This document shows, in pieces, positions 5,326 to 11,350 of a DNA stretch of 11,350 bases. The position numbers and the translations under genes were made by a program. The notes under the pieces were generated by a model. That model was given only the letters and a program-made list of their open reading frames with translations. It made no database searches and was not told the origin of the DNA. Numbering within the stretch: position 1 is the stretch's first letter; each line of letters starts with the position of its first letter. Origin of the DNA: Desulfurococcales archaeon (GTDB lineage Archaea; Thermoproteota; Thermoprotei_A; Sulfolobales; NBVN01); contig JALWQN010000113.1 in assembly GCA_027083115.1 (NCBI GenBank), forward strand, positions 2,683-14,032, written 5' to 3'.

Positions 5326-6520
5326 GACGCCATCTACCGAGAACTTGCCTACTTAGGGCAACCCTCATTTCATGCCAAATAACTACTGGTCTCCTAAGAA
5401 CTACCTCAATCCTTTCCTTACTTAACTTGGTTATTAGGCCTAAGGTGACTGCCGCACCGGCAGTAATCATTAATCTCTCTCCCTTCCTTAAGGGAGTGAC
5501 TTTAAGGAGCTCTTTAGTTCCTAAAACCCTCTCCAGAAGGCTGTATTCTATAGTTACCTTGTTTGTTGGGTCAGGAACGGTTCCTGCCTTACCAAGCACG
5601 TTACCTACGAGCCTGTCCGACTTAGTTAAGGAAGGATCTAGTTTTGTCCCTACAGCCACTAACCCACCTGGCTTAGCTTCATGGTAAGACCTAACCCCAT
5701 ATCTTAAGCTAACTACCTCGGAGGTTAGTGGGATGTACTCTTCCTTTGCTCCCGACCTTATTCTAACCCCCGGCTTTATCTCTATCTCGTCACCCACACG
5801 CAACACTCCCTTAAGTAATGAACCGCCCACCACACCACCAACTAGTTTATCTGGAGGCGTGCCTGGTCGATTGACTTCGAATGACCTAACAACAAACATC
5901 AGTGGGGGTGAGTTAAGGTCTCTTTCAGGTGTAGGTATTTTTTCCTCTATTGCCGCCAGAAGCACGTCAATATTTCCTTTGTGGAGGGCGCTAACAGGAA
6001 TTATTGGTGAGTTCTCTGCCCAGGTACCCTTAATGAAGTTCCTTATTTGCTCGTAGTTTGTTATTGCTTCATCCTTACTTACCACATCAACCTTATTCTG
6101 AACTATAACTAAGTTCCTCACACCTATTATTCCTAGGGCAGCAAAGTGCTCTCTCGTTTGAGGTTGAGGGCATGGTTCGTTAGCGGCAATAACCAGGATT
6201 GCGCCATCCATTAGTGCAGCCCCTGAAAGCATGGTAGCCATTAAGATCTCGTGGCCCGGCGCATCAACGTATGAAACACTTCTCCTATATATTGCTCCCT
6301 CACAGGATGGTTCTGGAACAAACCTCTCGTACCCGTTTAGATTAGGACACTCGTATATGTCACCATCAGCATAACCCAGCTTTATGGTCATGGCCCTCTT
6401 AAGCTCTTCTGAGTGCTTAGCTGTCCACACACCTGTTAAGGCCTGAACTAATGTTGTTTTGCCGTGATCTACGTGACCCACTATACCTATGTTGACTTCA
6501 GGCTGCCTCTTCTCACTCAC
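5297..6520 (-). CDS. eif2g: translation initiation factor aIF2 subunit gamma
   Basis: aIF2-gamma is the GTPase core of the factor that carries initiator Met-tRNA to the ribosome. From GTG 6520 it has 407 residues, close to the family norm of about 410. Motifs in order: G1 GHVDHGKT at 15-22, switch 1 RAMTIKLG at 42-49, G3 DAPGH at 86-90, G4 NKVD at 142-145, G5 SAL at 177-179, then the two beta-barrel domains ending Gly-Arg-Trp-Arg-Leu-Val-Gly-Trp-Gly. The zinc-knuckle insert (about 57-74) keeps only Cys58 and Cys73 where most archaeal homologues have two CxxC pairs. The frame could extend to 6592, but the added residues lie within FKBP and are not family-like; GTG 6520 gives the standard Ser-Glu-Lys-Arg-Gln-Pro-Glu-Val-Asn beginning and GGTGG stands five bases upstream. 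It overlaps FKBP by eight bases. Confidence 0.96.
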   Translation of the reverse strand: MSEKRQPEVNIGIVGHVDHGKTTLVQALTGVWTAKHSEELKRAMTIKLGYADGDIYECPNLNGYERFVPEPSCEGAIYRRSVSYVDAPGHEILMATMLSGAALMDGAILVIAANEPCPQPQTREHFAALGIIGVRNLVIVQNKVDVVSKDEAITNYEQIRNFIKGTWAENSPIIPVSALHKGNIDVLLAAIEEKIPTPERDLNSPPLMFVVRSFEVNRPGTPPDKLVGGVVGGSLLKGVLRVGDEIEIKPGVRIRSGAKEEYIPLTSEVVSLRYGVRSYHEAKPGGLVAVGTKLDPSLTKSDRLVGNVLGKAGTVPDPTNKVTIEYSLLERVLGTKELLKVTPLRKGERLMITAGAAVTLGLITKLSKERIEVVLRRPVVIWHEMRVALSRQVLGRWRLVGWGKVVQ

Positions 6521-7238
6521 CTGAACCACCGCTCTTCCCGAAGTCGTCGGCAGTGAACCTGTCCATGTAGATAACTTCCTTAACCCCATCAACCCACTTA
6601 ATAATGTCCTTAGCTATGAGGTACTTCAGTATGTTTACGCCGTCAGCGAGCCTGAAGTCCTTAGGCAGCTCTATCTCTACGTAACCTTCTTCTGTCTTCA
6701 GTGAGACCCTAATGTCCTCCAGCCTTACTTTCTTAACTCTTCTCTTAACTAAGTACTTGATCTTTTCTTGGGGGTTCTCAACCTTCTTAATTATGTTGAA
6801 CTTAAAAACCAGTGTCTTCCCAGCTAGCGGATGATTGAAGTCTACAGTTACCCTCCCCCCGCCGACAGCTATCACCCTGCCTGTTGAGTTACCTACAGTT
6901 ACTTCCTTACCTACCTCGGGAACCACGTTATTCTTTATGAATATCTTCCTGGAGAAGACCTTCACTTTGTTTGGGTCCCTGGCTCCGTAAGCTTTCTCGG
7001 GTGGTATCTCTACTTCGTACTCCTTATTGAGTTCTTCAGCGTTCTTGACGGCTTCCTCAATTCCTTTCACGTACCTTCCTTCACCAATAATGAAGACCTC
7101 AGGAGCGTATTCCTTATCCTCCTCATACTTTTTGTAGAGCTTAGCTACTTCCTCCTTAGTTGTTTCTACGAGGTCCCCTGTCTCCTTAATAAATAGCGAG
7201 TAATTCGCCAGCAGCATATCTCCTTCCTTAAAGACCAT
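6513..7238 (-). CDS. FKBP-type peptidyl-prolyl cis-trans isomerase, long archaeal (SlyD-like) form
   Basis: The enzyme catalyses proline cis-trans isomerisation and usually acts as a cytosolic folding chaperone. The 241 residues divide into an FKBP domain with an insert-in-flap (IF) chaperone domain and a C-terminal domain. The FKBP halves are about 1-80 and 129-150, with Phe-Ile-Ile-Gly-Glu-Gly-Arg-Tyr-Val-Lys-Gly-Ile-Glu at 49-61 and DFNHPLAGKTL at 132-142. The IF domain is about 82-128, with the Pro-Pro-Glu-Lys-Ala-Tyr-Gly entry. The C-terminal segment of about 85 residues is the extra domain seen in the larger archaeal FKBPs. No signal peptide is present. The start is ATG with AGGTG seven bases upstream and a TATA-like box at about -37. 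It begins the unit with aIF2-gamma and PIN, which suggests a link to new protein synthesis. Confidence 0.92.
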   Translation of the reverse strand: MVFKEGDMLLANYSLFIKETGDLVETTKEEVAKLYKKYEEDKEYAPEVFIIGEGRYVKGIEEAVKNAEELNKEYEVEIPPEKAYGARDPNKVKVFSRKIFIKNNVVPEVGKEVTVGNSTGRVIAVGGGRVTVDFNHPLAGKTLVFKFNIIKKVENPQEKIKYLVKRRVKKVRLEDIRVSLKTEEGYVEIELPKDFRLADGVNILKYLIAKDIIKWVDGVKEVIYMDRFTADDFGKSGGSGE

Positions 7239-7267
7239 TCTCCAGCACCTTCAACTTAATGCAGTAA

Positions 7268-7284
7268 GGAATTTAAAGCTATTT
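7268..7284 (-). promoter_or_regulatory. TATA-like box for the FKBP / aIF2-gamma / PIN operon
   Basis: The minus strand reads AATAGCTTTAAATTCC, with the TTTAAAT core centred about 37 bases before the FKBP ATG, in a 60-base gap after RtcA. A second A/T stretch (AATAAAAT) lies just upstream. The predicted leader is about 10 bases and carries AGGTG. Confidence 0.5.
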
Positions 7285-7298
7285 TATTAGTAGAGAAT

Positions 7299-8357
7299 CT
7301 ATGTGTTCGTTGCCTTAAACACTGCTTTGAAGGGCTTGCCGGCCTCTCCAAAAACATCTATTGTTACGGGAAGGAATTGCTTAATTAACCAAATCACGGT
7401 TAGTGCGTGAGTACTTAATTCCGCACCATGAATTGCTGAGTTCCCTTCAGCCAAGGCCAGGTAAATGAGTATGTTGTCGGACATGTGCATGTCTAGTGCT
7501 GCACCAGTGCTTAAGTCCTTAAGTAGTTTACTTGCTGCTTCCTTACCTACGACCTCGGCTCTCTTTCCTTTAGCTCCGAGAGCGTCAGAACCGAGTAGTG
7601 CTTTACCGGCTAGGGCCCAAAGAACTATTCCCGATCCGGGGCCTTTATGTGGGTCCTCCTTACCCTCATAATGCTCTAACCTAATATTTATTGGGGCCTT
7701 AACGCCTCCCTCCCTTAAGGTTTCTTCAGCCGCCTTAGCTTGCCTTAGAGCCACGTGCTTAGGTAATTTAACGCAGTGGGATAAGCCCCTAACTTCCTTA
7801 ACTTCCCCTCTGCCCAAGAGCTTGAGGGGGATGAAGCCCTTAGGTGGTGAGGGAACGTAAACCTGAATCAGCCCCCCTCCCTTAGGGTAATGTCCCCTCC
7901 TAATCAGTTTGAGTAGGACGTCATAACCTAGTTTTCTTAGGTGAGGAAGCATCACGTAACGCACATAATCTATTGGTGGTGACCAAGGCACGTCCGTGCC
8001 TCCTGAGAGCTCTAGAGTTACTTGTGACGGCGCGTAAGCGACTACCGGCAAAAGGGTCTGGAGGATTAGGGTTACTGAGCCGGCAGTGCCTACGTCAAAC
8101 CTGAAGTTACCAGCTGAGATGCTGTTGGGTGAGAAAACCACCTCCTTAGAACCTACTTTAAGGCCCTCGACTCTTGCCCCACATATTGTTGCGGCCGCCT
8201 TAAGGGCTGTTAGGTGCTGACGCTTGAGGCCCGGGTTAGGTCTTTTGGCCCTCACATTAGTTACTTTTATGTCTTCGCCTGTTATGCATGACAGCGCTAC
8301 CGCCGTCCTAAGGATCTGTCCGCCTCCCTCACCGTATGAGCCATCTACGACCTTCAC
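7299..8357 (-). CDS. rtcA: RNA 3'-terminal phosphate cyclase (RtcA)
   Basis: RtcA converts an RNA 3'-phosphate to a 2',3'-cyclic phosphate using ATP through a covalent enzyme-AMP step. The 352 residues show the N-terminal DGSYGEGGGQILRT at 5-18, KRPNPGLKRQHL at 38-49, FDVGTAGSVTLILQTLLP at 87-104, GGTDVPWSPPIDY at 119-131, RRGHYPKGGG at 153-162 and the catalytic His291 in DMHMSDNILIYLALA, the residue that takes the AMP. Length is normal (about 340), so this is the cyclase and not the eukaryotic Rcl1 class that lacks the nucleophile. The GTG start abuts the NMN adenylyltransferase stop (TAG then GTG), and AGGGG lies eight bases upstream within that gene. Confidence 0.95.
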   Translation of the reverse strand: MKVVDGSYGEGGGQILRTAVALSCITGEDIKVTNVRAKRPNPGLKRQHLTALKAAATICGARVEGLKVGSKEVVFSPNSISAGNFRFDVGTAGSVTLILQTLLPVVAYAPSQVTLELSGGTDVPWSPPIDYVRYVMLPHLRKLGYDVLLKLIRRGHYPKGGGLIQVYVPSPPKGFIPLKLLGRGEVKEVRGLSHCVKLPKHVALRQAKAAEETLREGGVKAPINIRLEHYEGKEDPHKGPGSGIVLWALAGKALLGSDALGAKGKRAEVVGKEAASKLLKDLSTGAALDMHMSDNILIYLALAEGNSAIHGAELSTHALTVIWLIKQFLPVTIDVFGEAGKPFKAVFKATNT

Positions 8358-8888
8358 CTAATCAACCCCTATGATTTCCCTAAGCCTTTCTGCACCTCCT
8401 ACCTCATCAATGAATGAAGCCACTGACTTAGGTACTAGATCCCTCCATTCGTTACTGCCTGCAAGAATCAGCTTCCTTATTCTTGTTGATGAGTACTTCA
8501 TCCTGTCGTAGGGTGGGGGAACTAATGTCTTTATGCCTGCGTCCTTAAATAACCTGAGGACCAACGGGTTCCTAGCTACTCCATACTGGAATTTAGGGAC
8601 GTACATCTGGACGTAGTAAGGCCAAACCGAATTCATAAGTATGTCGGGCACGGGAATAACGTATGTTCTGCTTAACTCAAGCCCTGCTTCCTTAAGCGCT
8701 TCCTTAATCATCACGACCCTTTCTCCTGAGGTGAAGGGATTAACTACTGTGTGGGATTCTTGGGCAGTACCGACAGCAATAATTAACTCATCAACCTGCT
8801 GGAGTGCCCACCTAATTACGCTGACGTGACCCCAATGGATTGGCTGGAACCTGCCGGGATATAGTGCCCTCCTTACGTCAGACCACAT
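8358..8888 (-). CDS. nadM: nicotinamide-nucleotide adenylyltransferase (archaeal NadM type)
   Basis: The enzyme makes NAD from NMN and ATP. The 176 residues have the nucleotidyltransferase signature GRFQPIHWGH at 12-21 (both histidines of the HxGH motif), NPFTSGERVVMI at 50-61, and the C-terminal YSSTRIRKL at 132-140 that binds the ATP phosphates. Its size matches archaeal NadM (about 170-180). The ATG follows an A/T-rich element and a weak AAGG site. The stop codon directly touches the RtcA start, so the two AMP-handling enzymes are probably co-transcribed and translationally coupled. Confidence 0.95.
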   Translation of the reverse strand: MWSDVRRALYPGRFQPIHWGHVSVIRWALQQVDELIIAVGTAQESHTVVNPFTSGERVVMIKEALKEAGLELSRTYVIPVPDILMNSVWPYYVQMYVPKFQYGVARNPLVLRLFKDAGIKTLVPPPYDRMKYSSTRIRKLILAGSNEWRDLVPKSVASFIDEVGGAERLREIIGVD

Positions 8889-8920
8889 TACCTTAACCCT
8901 TACTTAATGGGTTAGTTGAG

Positions 8921-8934
8921 GTTTTAATATTAAG
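8921..8934 (-). promoter_or_regulatory. TATA-like box for the NadM-RtcA unit
   Basis: The minus strand reads CTTAATATTAAAAC, centred about 40 bases before the NadM ATG in a 66-base gap after the SAM hydroxide adenosyltransferase gene. Initiation near 8902 would give a leader of about 14 bases. Confidence 0.45.
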
Positions 8935-8954
8935 GGATTCTGTTGTGGGCTTCC

Positions 8955-9767
8955 TTAACTTTCTTTCCTGAAGTATATCCTTGCTTCAGGCATTAGTTCT
9001 TTGTTGGCATTACCTTGATTAACTCCTACCTCAGCCAACTCGTAACTGCCTTCGTAGATGGCGAAGCACCCTACACAGACTTTAGAGAATGACTTAACTA
9101 TTCTCGCTTCCCTCCACCTCACGCCGTCGGCACTTACCTGAATTAGGTCGCCTTCCTTGGCGTTAAGGAATTCCTGGATTGATTTAAGGCTTGCTGAAGT
9201 AATTATGTTTCCGAAGTCATCAGCATGTATTACTTCAGCCACTACGGCATGCCTTAATTTCTGTGGTTCTTTAGGCAGCTTCATTCCCTCAATCAGTTCC
9301 TTAGGGCTGATTGGCTTACCTAAGTATGTCGGCCTTACCCCGCAAGCAATTAATGCCGCTGCAGGAGTGAATAGATCCCTGCCATGGAAGGTGTGGGAGA
9401 CCTTCCTTAACCCTGCTTTCTCAGGAATTAGTTCGTAGGCCTCCTTAATTCCTTCCTCCTTCGCTGCTGAGGTGAGGAGACCATTGTCAGGCCCTACGTA
9501 GGCGTTACCTCCCTCAGTAATTAATGCGATAGCTTTTCTTTCACTACCTACTCCCGGATCAACCACACCGACAAACACTGTGCCTTCAGGGAAGAACTTC
9601 CTGGAGATCCTGAGTATGTGTGAGCCTAAAGTCACGTTATACTTAGGTACTTCGTGAGTTATGTCTATGAACTGTATTTCCGGACATAACGACTTAGCCA
9701 CCGCCTTCATCATCCCTACGTAGGGGTCCTTAAGCCCGAAGTCGGTTAGATATGCTATTAGTTTCAT
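8955..9767 (-). CDS. S-adenosyl-L-methionine hydroxide adenosyltransferase (DUF62 / SAM hydrolase family)
   Basis: Archaeal members of this fluorinase-related family use a water-derived hydroxide to split SAM into adenosine and methionine. From ATG 9767 the protein has 270 residues, normal length. Motifs (numbered from that ATG): LTDFGLKDPYVG at 7-18, DITHEVP at 35-41, VVDPGVGSERK at 68-78, VGPDNGLL at 91-98, HTFHGRDLFTPAAA at 125-138, and DDFGNI in the C-terminal domain. Asp70, Arg77 and His128 match in spacing the Asp-Arg-His set described for the hydroxide-forming enzymes. The fluorinase-specific loop is not seen. The start is ambiguous: GTG 9770 and ATG 9767 stand together, overlapping the stop of the CYTH gene as GTGATG. 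It is the last gene of unit A. Confidence 0.92.
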   Translation of the reverse strand: MKLIAYLTDFGLKDPYVGMMKAVAKSLCPEIQFIDITHEVPKYNVTLGSHILRISRKFFPEGTVFVGVVDPGVGSERKAIALITEGGNAYVGPDNGLLTSAAKEEGIKEAYELIPEKAGLRKVSHTFHGRDLFTPAAALIACGVRPTYLGKPISPKELIEGMKLPKEPQKLRHAVVAEVIHADDFGNIITSASLKSIQEFLNAKEGDLIQVSADGVRWREARIVKSFSKVCVGCFAIYEGSYELAEVGVNQGNANKELMPEARIYFRKES

Positions 9768-10333
9768 CACTTCTTCATCCCCTCAATAAGCATTGTTAGG
9801 TAGGGAGTAACTAATTCCGGTTTTTCCTTAAGCCCTAGTTCCTCCTTAACCTTCCTTAATTCCTTCAGGTATACTTCCTTACTTTCTGGATTCATTACTT
9901 CGACTTCAACGAACTTACCTAAGCCCTCAACATCGTCTAAGTATACCGTTACTGCATGATTTCTTCTCCTGTATATTTCTCTGTGTTTCTTTAGCCTATA
10001 GAGGCGGAAACCCATTAGAGTGTACGCCTTGATGAGAGCTTCAGGATCCCTTACTGGGGTGCTTAACTCAACCCTTGCCTTAACTCCTTCCTCCAGCTGA
10101 GGTCCTTTATAGGTTACTTCGCCCTCGACCTTACCTGACCTCAGGTTCTTCCTTAACCTTACCCTATAAGCTATGTCTTCCTTACTGATACCTACGCAGG
10201 GTGTTAGGTCAAGGTAGTAGTCTGTTTCCTCCACCTCACCCATTAGTTCGTAGCCTGATGACCTAAGGGAGTCCCTGAGCTTCCTTAAGTTATCCACGGG
10301 TATCTTGACCTCGTACTCTAGGGGTTCCTTCAT
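9767..10333 (-). CDS. CYTH-domain protein (CyaB-like class IV adenylate cyclase / triphosphatase family)
   Basis: The 188 residues form one CYTH domain, a beta-tunnel enzyme that binds triphosphate compounds with metal ions. Seen are the defining ExExK at Glu6-Glu8-Lys10 (EYEVK), the basic strand AYRVRLRK at 55-62 (Arg57, Arg59, Arg61), TYKGP at 74-78 (Lys76), RVELS at 87-91, a further YLDDVEGLG near 131-139 and the acidic FVEVEV strand. Lengths and motifs match archaeal CyaB-like proteins. The family includes adenylate cyclases, thiamine triphosphatases and inorganic triphosphatases, and sequence alone does not choose between them. The ATG comes three bases after the acylphosphatase stop, with GGTG/GAGG in front, and the stop overlaps the next gene. 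Confidence 0.88.
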   Translation of the reverse strand: MKEPLEYEVKIPVDNLRKLRDSLRSSGYELMGEVEETDYYLDLTPCVGISKEDIAYRVRLRKNLRSGKVEGEVTYKGPQLEEGVKARVELSTPVRDPEALIKAYTLMGFRLYRLKKHREIYRRRNHAVTVYLDDVEGLGKFVEVEVMNPESKEVYLKELRKVKEELGLKEKPELVTPYLTMLIEGMKK

Positions 10334-10336
10334 GCC

Positions 10337-10651
10337 TCACCACCAAGAATACTTTATCCTGAAGTCCTTGAACCTTCCTTCACATCTGGAGTACTCCACC
10401 TCAACCCTATCCACTACTGCTGTCGGGGGCCCCCTATGCGCCCACCTAACCAGTTCCTCAACAGCTTCCTTAGGTCCCTCAGCGACTGCCTCAACGCTTC
10501 CGTCAGGCAAGTTCCTCACCCATCCCCTGACACCCAAAGATATTGCTAGGTCCCTCATGCTAGACCTGAAGAACACCCCCTGAACTATTCCGTATATTTT
10601 TAGGTGTGCTCTAACGCATTCCTCACTTGATTCGTTTGTTGAGGCACTCAT
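10337..10651 (-). CDS. acyP: acylphosphatase
   Basis: Acylphosphatases hydrolyse carboxyl-phosphate bonds such as those of acetyl phosphate, carbamoyl phosphate and 1,3-bisphosphoglycerate. From ATG 10651 there are 104 residues: a short Ser/Glu-rich N-terminal extension of about 13 residues, then the ferredoxin-like fold with IYGIVQGVFFR (catalytic Arg29) and GWVRNLPDGSVE (catalytic Asn47), and the usual C-terminal FKDFRIKY strand. Both catalytic residues are present. AGGTGG lies five bases before ATG 10651. A GTG at 10660 would add three residues but lies in the ribosome-binding site, so I prefer the ATG. It starts unit A and faces the methyltransferase gene. Confidence 0.94.
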   Translation of the reverse strand: MSASTNESSEECVRAHLKIYGIVQGVFFRSSMRDLAISLGVRGWVRNLPDGSVEAVAEGPKEAVEELVRWAHRGPPTAVVDRVEVEYSRCEGRFKDFRIKYSWW

Positions 10652-10710
10652 TAATCCCACCTAACTATTTATTGCTTCAGTACCTTAATGAAGGTTTGAG
10701 GGTTGTGGGG
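10652..10710. promoter_or_regulatory. divergent intergenic promoter region with an inverted repeat
   Basis: These 59 bases separate the minus-strand acylphosphatase from the plus-strand methyltransferase. The A/T-rich stretch at 10665-10675 (CTATTTATT) sits about 40 bases before ATG 10711, the spacing expected of a plus-strand TATA box. For the minus-strand gene the same stretch is too close to the start (about 20 bases), and no convincing separate box is seen. CTTCA at 10675-10679 and TGAAG at 10689-10693 form a short inverted repeat with a nine-base spacer lying between the two starts. Confidence 0.45.
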
Positions 10711-11350
10711 ATGCCTTCCCTTAGTGAGGTGACTGACTTAGGCCGGTGGCTGGGACGTAGGGTTAAGGCAGGCAGGATAGCTAGGGAGTTAGCTAGGGAG
10801 TACGGTTACAGGCCATACATGATCGTGAGGTTTAGGGAGATCTTAGGTGGCTGGGATGAGGTTAGGGAACTTCTTAGGGCTTTCGAAGCCAGCCCGAACC
10901 CATTCATCAGATGTAATATGCTGAAGGTCAGGGATTGCAGGGAAGTCATTAGGAGGTTGAGGGAGGCTGACGTCCTTCTGAGGGGTGCTGGGTGGTGCAG
11001 TAACTGTTTTGAGGCCTACGGTGGTGGGGGGAGGGGGTCGTTAGGTTATCTCCACGAGCACCTGATTGGCATGTACTACCTGTATAGGGGGCCTGCATCG
11101 TTAATTCCTCCCTTAATGCTTGGGCCGAGCAGGAATGACTTAGTTCTCGATTTGGCTGCCGCCCCAGGAGGTAAGACAACCCATATGGCTGAGTTAATGG
11201 GTAATGAGGGAGGTATTCTTGCTGTAGACATATCTAGGGTTAGGGTTAGGGCGTTAAGGAGTAATGTTGAGAGGTTAGGAGTAACTAACGCTGTTTTGTT
11301 AAGGATGGATGGTAGGTTAGTTCCTGGGTTGTTCCAGGGTTCCTTCAGTA
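10711..11350 (+). CDS. NOL1/NOP2/Sun-family tRNA/rRNA m5C methyltransferase (partial, C-terminus off window)
   Basis: The frame is open from ATG 10711 to the right edge (213 codons). GAGGG lies about eight bases upstream; GTG 10705 and TTG 10696 are in-frame alternatives. The N-terminal RNA-binding region has RPYMIVRFREILG near 38-50, then NPFIRCNMLKV near 69-79, typical of the family. The Rossmann methyltransferase domain follows, with the linker ASLIPPLML, then LDLAAAPGGKTTHMAEL (SAM-binding motif I) and LAVDISRVRV with the acidic residue that holds the SAM ribose. The catalytic cysteines (TCS and PC motifs) lie beyond the edge, so activity cannot be judged. The product would make 5-methylcytosine in tRNA or rRNA; the substrate is unknown. 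A Gly-rich run (GGGGRG) precedes the methyltransferase domain, with a CxxC just before it. Confidence 0.9.
   Translation, partial: MPSLSEVTDLGRWLGRRVKAGRIARELAREYGYRPYMIVRFREILGGWDEVRELLRAFEASPNPFIRCNMLKVRDCREVIRRLREADVLLRGAGWCSNCFEAYGGGGRGSLGYLHEHLIGMYYLYRGPASLIPPLMLGPSRNDLVLDLAAAPGGKTTHMAELMGNEGGILAVDISRVRVRALRSNVERLGVTNAVLLRMDGRLVPGLFQGSFS

Noticed and set aside
6521..6592. N-terminal extension of aIF2-gamma by 24 residues
   Set aside because: It overlaps the FKBP coding sequence and has no family similarity; GTG 6520 gives the standard beginning and has a GGTGG site.
9755..9772. C-box-like GTGATGA at the start of the SAM hydroxide adenosyltransferase, as a box C/D small RNA
   Set aside because: No D box (CTGA) is found at the needed distance downstream, and the motif is explained by the stop/start overlap.
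10949..11179. Minus-strand open frame of 76 codons
   Set aside because: It lies opposite the well-supported methyltransferase, is rich in low-complexity Ser/Gln/Pro/Thr residues and shows no domain.
1..11350. Mobile elements, CRISPR repeats, tRNA or rRNA genes
   Set aside because: No direct repeat array, transposase-like frame, terminal inverted repeats or tRNA-like folded segment was seen; nearly all bases are in recognised core genes.

Overview
This window is a gene-dense stretch of an archaeal chromosome, most likely from the Thermoproteota (Crenarchaeota). The basis is a string of archaeal information-processing genes: uS15, eS24, eS27-type, RNA polymerase E' (RpoE1), Spt4, aIF2-gamma, and KEOPS Kae1 and Bud32 as separate genes. 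TATA-like boxes about 35-40 bases before start codons, Shine-Dalgarno sites, GTG/TTG starts and many one- to thirty-base overlaps also fit. I cannot resolve the order or genus. No RNA gene, insertion sequence, CRISPR array or phage gene was found, and no gap between genes exceeds about 70 bases.

All genes but the last lie on the minus strand and read as five units. From right to left: (A) acylphosphatase, CYTH-domain protein and SAM hydroxide adenosyltransferase (10651 to 8955). (B) NMN adenylyltransferase and RNA 3'-phosphate cyclase (8888 to 7299). (C) long archaeal FKBP isomerase, aIF2-gamma and a PIN-domain nuclease (7238 to 4888). (D) RpoE1, Spt4, eS24, the small zinc protein S27ae (57 codons with its stop), Kae1, Bud32 and XTP/dITP pyrophosphatase (4835 to 1330), with a second TATA-like box before eS24. 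(E) uS15 and a RecJ/Cdc45-like DHH-family protein that runs off the left edge (1292 to 1). At the right edge a plus-strand NOL1/NOP2/Sun-type RNA methyltransferase starts divergently from unit A and runs off the window.

Units C, D and E form the conserved archaeal transcription/translation neighbourhood: initiation-factor GTPase, probable rRNA-processing PIN nuclease, the Rpo7-type stalk subunit, elongation factor, ribosomal proteins, tRNA t6A synthesis (Kae1/Bud32), nucleotide-pool cleaning and a probable replication factor. Units A and B are smaller metabolic or RNA-modification pairs whose joint logic is less obvious.

The window is mainly housekeeping. The points worth a second look are: a DHH protein that seems to have lost its catalytic motifs; an aIF2-gamma with two instead of four zinc-knuckle cysteines; the CYTH / acylphosphatase / SAM-hydrolase operon; C-terminal codons (Tyr-Val-Glu-Glu) that double as Shine-Dalgarno sites; a PIN gene whose only usable starts are TTG codons inside the preceding gene; and strong, coding-strand-biased enrichment of the word TTAAGG.
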